Shown one piece after another: positions 1 through 7,975 of a stretch of DNA of 64,000 nt. Numbering within the stretch: position 1 is the stretch's first letter; every line of letters begins with the position of its first letter. The notes beneath the pieces were generated by a model that made no database searches, was not told the origin of the DNA, and saw only the letters and a program-made list of their open reading frames with translations. The position numbers were made by a program, and so were the translations under genes. The stretch is taken from contig NZ_BJTG01000010.1 in assembly GCF_013340205.1 (NCBI RefSeq), positions 1 through 64,000 of the forward strand, written 5' to 3'. This stretch comes from Anaeromyxobacter diazotrophicus (GTDB lineage Bacteria > Myxococcota > Myxococcia > Myxococcales > Anaeromyxobacteraceae).

Positions 1-155
1 AGCGCCTCGCAGGCGTCGGCCTCCGGCTCGCCGCCGCGGAACCAGGCGTCGAGCTCGCGCCCGGTGAGCGGCGCGGGCTCGACGGCCGGCGGCGCGAAGC
101 GCGTCCTCCAGGCCTCGGAGGGCGAGCGCGCAGCGAGGTCGGGTGCCGCGTCCAT
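1..155 (-). CDS. Unrecognised protein, N-terminal fragment
   Basis: An open minus-strand frame starts at an ATG whose complement lies at 153-155 and runs off the left edge, giving 51 residues beginning MDAAPDLAARSPSEAW. Most of the protein lies outside the window. No motif, signal peptide or membrane segment is visible in the fragment, which is rich in Ala, Pro and acidic residues. There is no Shine-Dalgarno sequence before the ATG. I do not recognise the family. The call rests on the clean open frame, the ATG and a possible promoter just upstream. Confidence 0.5.
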   Translation of the reverse strand, partial: MDAAPDLAARSPSEAWRTRFAPPAVEPAPLTGRELDAWFRGGEPEADACEA

Positions 156-165
156 GGGAGAGATC

Positions 166-195
166 ATCGCACGGAGGTCTGACACGGACAGTCAA
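166..195 (-). promoter_or_regulatory. Possible sigma-70-type promoter for the left-edge gene
   Basis: Reading the minus strand there is TTGACT (complement 190-195), an 18-bp spacer and TGCGAT (complement 166-171). Transcription would begin near 159, only a few bases before the ATG at 155, so the message would be nearly leaderless; this fits the lack of a ribosome-binding site. The -10 match is weak, so this is only a candidate. Confidence 0.3.
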
Positions 196-472
196 CGGCG
201 CCGCACGCGCAGTAGACCCGATCGCGGGGCCGCCTCACCGCTTCCAATCAGCTCCCCGGCTGCCGCGTTCCCGCACCCGCGCCCCTTCGTCCACGTAAGC
301 CGGGCCACGCCTCGCCGCCGCGGACGCGCAGGCACGCCTCGCGCTCGACGCCCCGGGTTCGGCGGCGCTTGCCACCGCGGATCCGCCTGCCCGCCTGCCG
401 CGCCCCTCCCTGCCCGAGCCCGGCCGCCATCACCGAAGCGGTCGCTCGATGCTGCGAGCTCTACAGGTGTCG

Positions 473-536
473 GGTGGCCCCTCTCCCCGGCCCTCTCCCC
501 GCTCCGCGGGGCGAGGGGGAGAGGACGGGGGCCACC
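473..536. repeat. REP-like nested inverted repeat
   Basis: The outer arms GGTGGCCCC (473-481) and GGGGCCACC (528-536) are perfectly complementary. The inner arms CCTCTCCCC (492-500) and GGGGAGAGG (516-524) are also complementary, and the core CCCCGC-TCC-GCGGGG lies at 497-511. The whole block could fold into a long hairpin. The same CCCCGC/GCGGGG core recurs at 30408-30424 and 46985-46999, which suggests a dispersed repetitive extragenic palindrome family rather than a dedicated terminator. Confidence 0.6.
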
Positions 537-709
537 GGAAGCGGGGAGAGGGAGGGGCCGCGCAACCCCGTCCGATCTCGCAAGCGCTCACGCTCCCGGC
601 CGGAGGAGGTGGTGCGCTGTGGGTGAACGACCCCCATGCGCCGTCCGAGCGAGCCGTCGTAAGCTCGCCCGCCGGGCTGTCGCCCGGAGCTTCTCCACCG
701 GAGGTCATG

Positions 710-1216
710 ATGCGCAAGCTCTCGCTCGCCGCCGTCGCCGCCCTGGGGCTCGTGCTCCTGCCCCGCCCCGCCGCCGCCGGCCCGCTGCTGGAGGGCTCCG
801 TCGGCGTGGGCGCCCAGCTCAACCCGAGCGTGGAGCGGACGCCGGTCAACATCATGCTCGCGCCGGGCTACGGCTTCGCGGGCCTCGTGAAGCTCGAGCT
901 GGGCCTCGCCGCCAACCTGGCCGACGTGCAGAACTCGCGCTTCGACCTCGAGCTGCGCCCGATGGTGGTCGTGTCGCCGCCGCTCTTCCCGCTCTACCTG
1001 CGCGGCATCGTGGTGGTGCAGAACCTCATCCACGGCCCCACCAATCCAGGCTACGGCGGCGCGCTCGGCCTGTCGTTCGGGCTGTTCGGCGTGAGCATCT
1101 TCGCCGAGGCGGGCGCGCTGGCGCGGCAGGTCCCGGTCGTCAGCGCCACCCTGCCCGCGTCGGACGAGTACCGCTGGTTCCTCGAGGGGCGGGCCGGCGT
1201 CTCCTACGAGTTCTGA
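710..1216 (+). CDS. Small secreted protein, likely outer-membrane beta-barrel
   Basis: The product is 168 residues. An N-terminal signal peptide (MRKLSLAAVAALGLVLLP, ending in a PAAAG-type cleavage site) is followed by alternating hydrophobic stretches with many Gly and aromatic residues, ending in SYEF. A terminal aromatic residue and short amphipathic strands are typical of small outer-membrane beta-barrels. Two ATGs lie in tandem at 707 and 710. The second is chosen because GGAGG at 700-704 is five bases before it but only two before the first. The gene converges on the phosphoesterase gene and overlaps its end by 13 bp. No specific family is recognised; a periplasmic protein is the alternative. 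Confidence 0.7.
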   Translation: MRKLSLAAVAALGLVLLPRPAAAGPLLEGSVGVGAQLNPSVERTPVNIMLAPGYGFAGLVKLELGLAANLADVQNSRFDLELRPMVVVSPPLFPLYLRGIVVVQNLIHGPTNPGYGGALGLSFGLFGVSIFAEAGALARQVPVVSATLPASDEYRWFLEGRAGVSYEF

Positions 1217-2349
1217 CGGGGCGCCTCGAGCTCGAACCGCTGCAGCTCCGCCTCGCCCCCGGCCAGGTCGTGCAGCGTCGCGGCGAGCCGCCCCCGCTCG
1301 CCGCCCAGGCGCAGGACGGGCAGGCTCGCGTCGGGCGGGCTCGACGCGTCGTAGGCGCGCTGCGTCCAGGTGCCGAGGTTGACGTAGAGCCGGTCCGGCC
1401 GGCGGCGGCGGCCCTCCAGCACCGCCCAGTCGAGGACGTGGGTGTGGCCGAGCACCAGCACGTCCGGCTCCGGCGCGCCGTGCGGCAACCGGCGCTTCCC
1501 GGCCACCGCCGCCAGCGCGGCGCGGCCGGCGCGCTGCCACAGCGCGTCCTGCTCGAGGATGCGCTTGCGCACCCGCTCCGCCGACAGCGCGCGGCGGATC
1601 CAGGCCACCGGGCGCGGCACCGCGCCGTTGTCGGCGAGGAGCCGCACCAGCGCGCGGAACAGCCGGTCGAAGTCCGCTGGCTCGAGCCAGCGCTGCAGGA
1701 CGGGGACGACGATCTCCTCTGGCCGGAGCGCGATGATCCGGTCGGCGCTCATGCGGACGTGCCGGCGCGCCCCGTGGTGCTGCAGGTACGGGACGAGCGC
1801 CTGGTGCAGCACGCGCGTCATGACCTCGCCTTCCCCGCCCGGCCGCGCGTTGCTGGGGTCGAAGGCGTGGCCGTGCTGCAGGACGACCGTACGGCCGGCG
1901 AGCGCGCGCACCGGGGAGCGCTCCACCCGGGCGGCGCCGAGCCCGACGGAAGCGAGCGGCTCCGCGGCGCGGCGATCCGCGAGCAGGTGGTCGTGGTTGC
2001 CGGGCACGAGCGTGAGCGCGCCCGCCTGCGCCACCCGCGCCAGCGCCGTCATGCTCTCGGGGTTGCTGCGCCGGATCGCCTGGAGGAGGTCGCCGAGGGT
2101 GCGCGGCGGCGGCGGCTGCAGCGGGACGCGCATCGCCCGCGCGAAGCGCGGGAGCCCGCGGGGCGGCGGCATCATCGAGGTGAGGTCGAAGGAGTCGCCG
2201 AGCAGGACGAGCTCGGCCCGCTCCTCGACGGCGCGCCGGCAGAGCGCGGCGAGCGGCGCTCCCTGGACGTCGTCGCGGAAGAGCCGGGAGCCGTCGTCCT
2301 CGTCGAGGTGGAGGTCGGAGACCACGTAGACGGTCACGGCGTCCACCAT
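1204..2349 (-). CDS. Calcineurin-like metallophosphoesterase
   Basis: The product is 381 residues and should hydrolyse phosphoester bonds with a two-metal centre. The metal-binding signature appears in order: D-x-H in VSDLHLDEDDG near residue 12, GDSFD, GNHD, and late histidines in HGHAFD and GHTHV. This is the calcineurin-like phosphoesterase pattern, closest in layout to UDP-2,3-diacylglucosamine-hydrolase-like enzymes, although the protein is longer (LpxH is about 240 residues). The substrate cannot be told from sequence. The ATG at 2349 directly precedes the first beta-strand of the fold. The gene following on the same strand ends 46 bp upstream, so the two may be co-transcribed. Confidence 0.85.
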   Translation of the reverse strand: MVDAVTVYVVSDLHLDEDDGSRLFRDDVQGAPLAALCRRAVEERAELVLLGDSFDLTSMMPPPRGLPRFARAMRVPLQPPPPRTLGDLLQAIRRSNPESMTALARVAQAGALTLVPGNHDHLLADRRAAEPLASVGLGAARVERSPVRALAGRTVVLQHGHAFDPSNARPGGEGEVMTRVLHQALVPYLQHHGARRHVRMSADRIIALRPEEIVVPVLQRWLEPADFDRLFRALVRLLADNGAVPRPVAWIRRALSAERVRKRILEQDALWQRAGRAALAAVAGKRRLPHGAPEPDVLVLGHTHVLDWAVLEGRRRRPDRLYVNLGTWTQRAYDASSPPDASLPVLRLGGERGRLAATLHDLAGGEAELQRFELEAPRQNS

Positions 2350-2395
2350 GACCGCCGCGGCGCCGCCGCGCGCGCCCAAGCCGGGGAGGGGGCCG

Positions 2396-3124
2396 CTACA
2401 GCCCCTCGTCGAAGGCGCCGGGCGGGGGCTCGCGGAGCAGCTCCACCTTCTGGAGCGAGGTGTCGCCGGTGTGCCGGCCGCGCGCCCAGTTCTCCTCGTG
2501 GAACGCGAAGAGCACCCCGCCCACCCGCTTCCACTCCGAGTACACGGTGGCGAACTCGATCCGCCCGCCCGCGCCGGGCACCGGCACGGCGCCGGTCGAG
2601 CGGAGGATGCGGCCGCTGGCGGGGTCGATCTCCGCCACGACCTCGAGCCCGCCCGGGAGCGCCAGCGCCAGCGCTCGCACCCGCCGGTCGTCGCGCTCCA
2701 GCTCGCCCCGGTCGGCCACCCGCGCGCCCGGCTCGGCGAGCGCCAGCGGGAGCGCCAGCCGCGCGGCCTGCAGCACCATCGCGGCGTGCGCGGGCGTCCC
2801 GGTCACCTCCACGCCGCCGCGATCGCCGTGGCCGCCGTGCACCACCCGCACCTCGACCGGGGCGCCGGGGTAGGCGATCTCGACGCGGAGGCTGGCGGGG
2901 CGCTGCAGCAGCCGGACGAGGTGCCCCGCGCCGGGGTGCATGAGCGAGGTGACCGTCCCCTCCTGGCGCACGATCCGCGCCCGCTCCAGCGCCGCCCGCC
3001 CGCCGTAGGCGTCGAGCACCCGGGCCACGAGCTGCTCGACGCGCTCGCCGGCTGCGGCGGGGTGGGGCGCCGCGAGGCACGCGGCGAGCACGGCGAGGGC
3101 GACCGGCCGGAGCGGGGTTCGCAT
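2396..3124 (-). CDS. Secreted LolA-like protein
   Basis: The product is 242 residues with a clear signal peptide (MRTPLRPVALAVLAACLAAP, then HPAAAG). The mature part starts with a motif resembling VEQLVARVLDAYGG, which is common in proteins annotated as outer-membrane lipoprotein-sorting (LolA/LolB-like) or as extra domains of M16 proteases. The rest looks all-beta, with repeated hydrophobic strands. It is probably a periplasmic carrier or lipid-binding protein, but no experimental homologue is recognised. The ATG at 3124 starts the signal peptide directly. It lies upstream of, and on the same strand as, the phosphoesterase gene. Confidence 0.7.
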   Translation of the reverse strand: MRTPLRPVALAVLAACLAAPHPAAAGERVEQLVARVLDAYGGRAALERARIVRQEGTVTSLMHPGAGHLVRLLQRPASLRVEIAYPGAPVEVRVVHGGHGDRGGVEVTGTPAHAAMVLQAARLALPLALAEPGARVADRGELERDDRRVRALALALPGGLEVVAEIDPASGRILRSTGAVPVPGAGGRIEFATVYSEWKRVGGVLFAFHEENWARGRHTGDTSLQKVELLREPPPGAFDEGL

Positions 3125-3207
3125 GGGCGACGGAGTGTGCCCCGGCGCCGCGCGCGGGGCAAACCCCGGCTCCGGCGCGCGCTCCTGCCCACCCTGAGCG
3201 GGGCTCC

Positions 3208-3804
3208 TCACCGTGCTGCACCGCCGGCGCCGGGCGCGGCGGACTCCGGCGGCGGCGGGTAGAGCACCTTCCGGCCGACCCGCTGCGCGAACGGCGTGAG
3301 GCGATGCGGGCGGGTGCGGCCCCGCCCGACGATGTGCTCCACCACCACGCCCCGCGCGAAGAGCGCGTCGGCGAGCAGCGAGCGGTGGCAGCGCCACGGG
3401 ACCGCCTCCGCGCACAGGACCGCCACCGGCCCCTCCCGCGCCAGCGCCCGGAGCTCCATGAGGCCCTCCTCGAAGTCGCCCGTCTGCATGTAGTCGGCGT
3501 AGCCCCGGAAGCTGGCGTTCCGCCAGGCGCCGTTCGGCGAGTCCTTGCGCGCGTGCCGCAGCCCCCCGAGGCGCGCCAGGTGCGCGTAGCGGATGCCGGC
3601 CGCGGCGAGCGCCGGCTCGAGCGCCTCCCGCGCGAACTGGGGGTTGCGGCGCGAGCGGGGGATGGTGCGGATGTCCGCGAGCGTGACCACGCCGCACGAG
3701 CGGAGGAGCGCCAGGAGCTCCTCGAGGGACCGGGTGGAGTGTCCGACGGCGAGCACGCGCGCCTTCCCCCAGCCCGGCGAGGCGCGCGGCGGTCTCGGCT
3801 CCAT
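3208..3804 (-). CDS. DUF488 family protein
   Basis: The product is 198 residues. It shows the DUF488 hallmarks: VGHSTRSLEELLALL near the N-terminus, DIRTIPRSRRNPQF, then a Cys-His patch in CAEAVPWRCHRSLLAD and a basic C-terminal part. The family is widespread and its biochemical role is not established. The ATG at 3804 is used; an in-frame GTG at 3840 would add 12 residues that do not resemble the family. It is divergent from the AI-2E-type permease gene at 3876. Confidence 0.85.
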   Translation of the reverse strand: MEPRPPRASPGWGKARVLAVGHSTRSLEELLALLRSCGVVTLADIRTIPRSRRNPQFAREALEPALAAAGIRYAHLARLGGLRHARKDSPNGAWRNASFRGYADYMQTGDFEEGLMELRALAREGPVAVLCAEAVPWRCHRSLLADALFARGVVVEHIVGRGRTRPHRLTPFAQRVGRKVLYPPPPESAAPGAGGAAR

Positions 3805-3875
3805 GCGGGCTTCTTGGCGGACGGAGCGCCTCCGCGCCACCGGTCCCAGGGGCGGCGTGGCGACCCCTCGCCAGC

Positions 3876-4961
3876 GTGGCCAAGGTTCGGACGGTGAGGT
3901 CCCGCCTCGACACCGTGGTCCAGCGCAACTCCCGGATCACCGAGCGCTCGCTCGCGCTCCTGGCGACTGCGGCCGTGCTGGCGTTCCTGTGGCTCGCGCG
4001 CGAGTTCCTCATGCCCGCCGTGCTGGCCATCTTCCTCGCCTTCACCGTCCACCCGGTGGTGAGCTGGCTCGAGCGCCGCCACCTGCCGCGCTGGGCGGCC
4101 GCGGCGGCCGGGACCCTGCTCGCCACCGCGGTGGTGGCCGGGATCTTCGCGCTGCTCTACGGCAGCTTCTCGGCCTTCTGGGCGGAGCTGCCGCAGTACG
4201 AGGACAAGCTCCGCGAGGCGGTGCAGGGCATCGTGCGCCGCGTCGCCCACCTCCAGCGGCAGGGCGAGGCGATGGTGAAGCCCCCGCCCGGCGGCGTGAA
4301 GGTCCAGGAGTCGGTGCCGTGGGGCGTGCTCCTCCTCGGCACCGCGCAGGGCGCGCTGGCGCTCGCTGGCGAGGCCACCATCGCCGTGTTCACGCTCTAC
4401 TTCGCCCTGGCCGAGGGCCCGCGGTTCCGCCAGAAGCTGCTGACGGCCCTCTCGCGCGACGCGCAGGCGCGGGAGCGGGCGGTGAGCGCCATCGCCGAGG
4501 TGCACCACGACCTCGAGCAGTACATGGTGAACCGGGTGGCCATCAACACCGCGCTCGGCCTCGTCACCTGGGGCATCTACGCGCTCTACGGGCTCGAGCA
4601 CGCCGCCATCTGGGGGCTCACCACCGGGCTCCTCCACTTCATCCCGTACGTCGGCCCCGCTGCCGGGCTCGTCCTCCCCACCGGCATGGCGCTGCTGCAG
4701 TACGGCGACGTGCAGCACGTGCTGGTGGTGGCCGCCATCTACACCGGCATCGTCGCGCTGCAGGGGAACGTCGTCGACCCGCTCTTCCTCGGCAAGCAGC
4801 TCCGGCTGAGCTCGATCGTCATCTTCCTGGGCTCGCTGTTCTGGTTCTGGATCTGGGGACCGGTCGGGCTCTTCCTGGCGGTCCCGCTCCTCTCGGCGGC
4901 CCGCATCATCTGCGGCCACGTCCCGCGCCTGCGGGTGGTGGCGGAGTTCCTGGGCGAGTGA
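3876..4961 (+). CDS. AI-2E family (UPF0118) membrane permease
   Basis: The product is 361 residues, a usual length for the family. Hydrophobic segments cover residues about 25-90 (three passes), then a soluble middle part of about 90-150, then at least four further passes from residue 150 to the end, with the characteristic FIPYVGP and GNVVDPLFLGKQL motifs before the last helices. Members of this family export or import small molecules such as autoinducer-2, or act in Na+/H+ exchange; the substrate here is unknown. The start is GTG at 3876. The gene converges on the HAD phosphatase with only a few bases between them. Confidence 0.85.
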   Translation: MAKVRTVRSRLDTVVQRNSRITERSLALLATAAVLAFLWLAREFLMPAVLAIFLAFTVHPVVSWLERRHLPRWAAAAAGTLLATAVVAGIFALLYGSFSAFWAELPQYEDKLREAVQGIVRRVAHLQRQGEAMVKPPPGGVKVQESVPWGVLLLGTAQGALALAGEATIAVFTLYFALAEGPRFRQKLLTALSRDAQARERAVSAIAEVHHDLEQYMVNRVAINTALGLVTWGIYALYGLEHAAIWGLTTGLLHFIPYVGPAAGLVLPTGMALLQYGDVQHVLVVAAIYTGIVALQGNVVDPLFLGKQLRLSSIVIFLGSLFWFWIWGPVGLFLAVPLLSAARIICGHVPRLRVVAEFLGE

Positions 4962-4965
4962 CGCC

Positions 4966-5652
4966 CTAGCGCCGGTGCTCGCTCGCCGGCTCCGGCGCGA
5001 GCGGGGTGGCCGGGAGGCGCGCGAGGAGGTCCGCGCAGTCCTGGTAGATCGCCACGCAGCCCGCCTCCTCCAGCGTGCGCTGCTCGAAGCCTCCCGAGAG
5101 GAGCCCGACCGTGTGCACGCCGGCGCGGGCCGCCGCCTGCGCGTCGTACGGGCTGTCGCCGACCGCGACCGCCTGGTCCGGGTCCATCGCCAGCCGATCG
5201 AGGCAGGCCAGGAAGATGTCGGGGTGAGGCTTCGTCTGCTCGGCGTCCTCGGCGGTGGTGGCGGCGTCGATGAGGCTCGCGCCGCCCAGCATGCGCAGGT
5301 AGTACCCGAGCTCCATCCGCTTGCAGGAGGAGGCGAGCCCCACCAGCTCCCCGCCCTGCTTGAGGCGCGCCAGCAGCTCCCGCGCTCCGGGGAACGGCTT
5401 CGCCCAGGGGAGGTACTGGCGCTGGTACAGCCCGGTCCGGTACTCGGCCAGGTCGTCCCCGAACCGCTCCAGCTCCTCGTCGTTCAGGAAGACCGGCAGG
5501 AGCTGGTCACCGCCCTTGCCGATCTGGCTGCGGATCTCGTCGTACGGCACCTCCTTGCCGTAGCGGGCGAGCGCCTCCTGCCACGCCCGCGCGTGGAGGT
5601 CCACCGAGTCGACCAGCGTCCCATCGATGTCAAACAGCACGGCGCGCGGCAT
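4966..5652 (-). CDS. HAD-superfamily hydrolase, phosphoglycolate-phosphatase-like
   Basis: The product is 228 residues. Motif I is FDIDGTLVDS at the N-terminus, with the nucleophile and acid/base Asp pair. An alpha-helical cap follows, then motif II serine in LASSCKR, motif III lysine in EQTKPHPD, and motif IV in VGDSPYDAQAA. This is a complete subclass-I HAD phosphatase of the Gph/beta-phosphoglucomutase type, acting on small sugar phosphates. The ATG at 5652 starts right at the first beta-strand. It converges on the permease gene. Confidence 0.87.
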   Translation of the reverse strand: MPRAVLFDIDGTLVDSVDLHARAWQEALARYGKEVPYDEIRSQIGKGGDQLLPVFLNDEELERFGDDLAEYRTGLYQRQYLPWAKPFPGARELLARLKQGGELVGLASSCKRMELGYYLRMLGGASLIDAATTAEDAEQTKPHPDIFLACLDRLAMDPDQAVAVGDSPYDAQAAARAGVHTVGLLSGGFEQRTLEEAGCVAIYQDCADLLARLPATPLAPEPASEHRR

Positions 5653-5778
5653 GGTCGAAGGTGAGATCGCCCCGCCCGCCCCGGCAATCCCGCACCTCCG
5701 CCGCAAGCGGGTCCTGGCGGGCGCCCGCCCGCACGGGCGAGTTGACAGCGCCTCCGCTTAGGTCCATGAGTGCCCCCG

Positions 5779-6135
5779 ATGCTGGAGAGCCTGAAGCCCC
5801 GAGCGGGCAAGCGCTGGCCCCGCGGCCAGAAGTTCATGCTGTCCGAGCGCGGCGTGGTCGCCGAGAGCACCTACCGCGACGCCCTCCACGCCGCCCGCGC
5901 CCAGGGCCGCACCGCCCTGGACGCCGCGCAGCGCGCCTGGTCGGAGCCGCTCCAGCTCCAGCCGAGCGACGGGGTGGTGCTGGGCGAGCTGCGCGGCGGC
6001 AAGCGCAGCATCGCCGACATCGCGCGGACCCTCGAGGACTGCGGCACCAGCCCGGCCGAGGTGAAGGCCGCCATCGACCGGCTGACGGACGCCGGCCTGG
6101 TGGAGGCGGTCCCCGCCGCCATCGCCGCGGCCTAG
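5779..6135 (+). CDS. Small protein with a winged-helix-like C-terminus
   Basis: The product is 118 residues. The C-terminal half (VVLGELRGGKRSIADIARTLEDCG, then IDRLTDAGLVEAV) looks like a winged-helix module in which helix 2-turn-helix 3 is followed by a wing. The N-terminal half is basic, and no family is recognised. The ATG at 5779 is chosen; an in-frame GTG at 5770 is possible. A consensus TTGACA at 5742-5747 suggests a promoter just upstream, but no good -10 box follows. Confidence 0.65.
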   Translation: MLESLKPRAGKRWPRGQKFMLSERGVVAESTYRDALHAARAQGRTALDAAQRAWSEPLQLQPSDGVVLGELRGGKRSIADIARTLEDCGTSPAEVKAAIDRLTDAGLVEAVPAAIAAA

Positions 6136-6137
6136 CC

Positions 6138-6166
6138 TCGTCTGGTCGTCTGGTCGTCTAGTCGTC
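6138..6166. repeat. 8-bp tandem repeat at a gene junction
   Basis: TCGTCTGG occurs twice, then TCGTCTAG, then a partial TCGTC, all in perfect register. The repeat fills the gap between two convergent genes and includes the stop codon and last codons of the minus-strand release-factor-like gene. It is probably a slippage product. Confidence 0.7.
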
Positions 6167-6547
6167 GCCCCGCCGGCGCTCGGCCTTGCGCTGGCCGGTG
6201 AGCCTCTTCGCGGCGAGCCGGCGCTCCTGCGACCCGCGCGTGGCGCGGGTCGGGCGCCGCCGCTTCGGCTCGTGACCCATCGCCGCCAGTCGCTCGCGCA
6301 GCCGCTCCAGCGCCGCGCCGCGGTTCTGGGCCTGGCTGCGCCGCTCCGTGGCGGTGACGGTCACGCCCGTGCCGCGGTGCGTGAGGCGCACGCCGCTCTC
6401 CGTCTTGTTCCGGTGCTGCCCGCCGGGTCCCCCGGCGGTGAAGAAGGTCTCCTCGCACTCGGCGAGGAGCGCCGGCCCGGGCAGCGCGGAGGCCCGCCGG
6501 GCGGCGGCGCGCAGGGCAGGCGGGGCGAGGGGCGCGGACGTCGTCAT
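6158..6547 (-). CDS. Small GGQ-domain peptide-release-factor-like protein
   Basis: The product is 129 residues. The central motif GGPGGQHRNKTESGVRL contains the GGQ tripeptide that catalyses peptidyl-tRNA hydrolysis in class I release factors, followed by a highly basic C-terminal tail rich in Arg and Lys. This is the layout of stand-alone RF-1-domain proteins such as ArfB/YaeJ and related small factors that rescue stalled ribosomes; the basic tail would sit in the mRNA channel. It lacks the codon-recognition domains of RF1/RF2. The ATG at 6547 is chosen. Whether it rescues stalled ribosomes or serves another hydrolase role cannot be told here. Confidence 0.82.
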   Translation of the reverse strand: MTTSAPLAPPALRAAARRASALPGPALLAECEETFFTAGGPGGQHRNKTESGVRLTHRGTGVTVTATERRSQAQNRGAALERLRERLAAMGHEPKRRRPTRATRGSQERRLAAKRLTGQRKAERRRGDD

Positions 6548-6687
6548 GGCGCTTCTTCGTACCACGCCGCCGCACCGAAGAAGCGCGCGCCTCCGCGGCG
6601 CCCCGGGGCTAAGCTAGCGCCGCCGCGGACGGGTGCCCGGCCCCGCCCGACGCCCGCCCTCGTCCCCGTCCGCCGGCCAGGACCCCC

Positions 6688-7881
6688 ATGACCTCCGACG
6701 CCCAGCGCCTGTTCCAGCAGCAGCTCGAAGCGATCCGCGCCGCCGGCACCTTCAAGCAGGAGCACGCCCTCGCGTCGCCGCAGGGCGGCCGCGTGCGCGT
6801 CGAGGGCCGCGAGGTGCTGAACTTCTGCGCCAACAACTACCTCGGGCTCTCGTCGCACCCGGCGGTGCTGGAGGGGGCGCGCCGCGCGCTCGAAGCCCGC
6901 GGGTTCGGCCTCTCCTCGGTGCGGTTCATCTGCGGGACGCAGGACCTCCACCTCGAGCTGGAGGAGGCGCTGGCGCGCTTCTTCGGCTTCGAGGCGGCCA
7001 TCCTCTTCGGCTCCTGCTTCGACGCCAACGGCGGGGTGTTCGAGGCGCTCCTCGGCGAGGAGGACGCCATCGTCTCCGACGCGCTCAACCACGCCTCGCT
7101 CATCGACGGCATCCGCCTCTGCAAGGCCAGGCGCTACCGCTACGCCTCGGGCGACGTGGCCGAGCTCGAGGCGCGCCTCGGGGAGGCGCGGGCAGGCGGG
7201 GCGCGGCTGGTGGTGGTGGCCACGGACGGCGTCTTCTCGATGGACGGCCACCTGGCCCCGCTGGACCGCATCTGCGAGCTGGCGCACCGGCACGGGGCGC
7301 TCGTGCTCGTCGACGACTCCCACGCGTCCGGCTTCGTCGGCCGGACCGGCCGCGGGACCCCGGAGCACTTCGGGGTGCAGGGCCAGGTCGACCTCCTCAC
7401 CTCCACGCTCGGCAAGGCGCTGGGAGGGGCGGCCGGCGGGTTCGTGGCGGCGCGGCGCGAGGTCGTCGAGCTGCTGCGGCAGCGGGCGCGCCCCTACCTC
7501 TTCTCGAACGCGCTCGCGCCGGCCATCGCGGGCGGTAGCCTCGCGGCGGTCCGGCTCCTCGAGGGGTCGACGGCGCTCCGCGACAAGCTCATGGAGAACG
7601 CGCGCGTCTTCCGGGAGGCGCTGACGCAGGCTGGGTTCGCGGTGAAGCCGGGGTTCCACCCCATCGTGCCCATCATGCTGGGCGAGGCGCGGCTCGCGGC
7701 CGAGTTCGCGCGGGATCTGCTCGCCCAGGGCGTCTACGTCGTCGGCTTCAGCTACCCCGTCGTGCCCCAGGGCCAGGCGCGCATCCGCGTCCAGCTCTCG
7801 GCGGCGCACGAGCCGGCGGACGTGGCGCGCGCGGTCGATGCGTTCACGAAGGTCGGGAAGGCCCGGGGCGTCCTCCGCTGA
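6688..7881 (+). CDS. kbl: Glycine C-acetyltransferase (2-amino-3-ketobutyrate CoA ligase)
   Basis: The product is 397 residues, the normal length for Kbl. It is a PLP-dependent enzyme of the alpha-oxoamine synthase family that interconverts 2-amino-3-oxobutyrate plus CoA with glycine plus acetyl-CoA in threonine degradation. Visible features are NFCANNYLGLSSHP, the substrate-binding GTQDLHLELE, DDSHASGF with the PLP-contacting Asp-His, and the PLP lysine in TSTLGKALGGAAGG. No threonine dehydrogenase (tdh) is adjacent; the zinc alcohol dehydrogenase far downstream is not an obvious Tdh. The next gene encodes an aromatic amino acid hydroxylase on the same strand. Confidence 0.93.
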   Translation: MTSDAQRLFQQQLEAIRAAGTFKQEHALASPQGGRVRVEGREVLNFCANNYLGLSSHPAVLEGARRALEARGFGLSSVRFICGTQDLHLELEEALARFFGFEAAILFGSCFDANGGVFEALLGEEDAIVSDALNHASLIDGIRLCKARRYRYASGDVAELEARLGEARAGGARLVVVATDGVFSMDGHLAPLDRICELAHRHGALVLVDDSHASGFVGRTGRGTPEHFGVQGQVDLLTSTLGKALGGAAGGFVAARREVVELLRQRARPYLFSNALAPAIAGGSLAAVRLLEGSTALRDKLMENARVFREALTQAGFAVKPGFHPIVPIMLGEARLAAEFARDLLAQGVYVVGFSYPVVPQGQARIRVQLSAAHEPADVARAVDAFTKVGKARGVLR

Positions 7882-7975
7882 CGCGGCGCGTCGGCTCGTC
7901 TGGGGCGCGGCGCCCGCGCCGGCGATCCCTATTTTCGGTACGAGCGGATCTCCCAGCCGCCGCGGAGGTTGCGCC

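Larger units (their letters stand above)
156..709. other. Gene-free region of about 550 bp
   Basis: This lies between the divergent left-edge gene and the outer-membrane protein at 710. Apart from the candidate promoter at 166-195 and the hairpin element at 473-536, I see no supported gene. Open frames here are the random kind expected at this GC content: none has a ribosome-binding site or a recognisable product. Confidence 0.6.

Noticed and set aside
5742-5770. Consensus TTGACA as a full promoter for the small winged-helix-like gene
   Set aside because: No acceptable -10 hexamer lies 16-18 bases downstream, so it is mentioned only as a hint.
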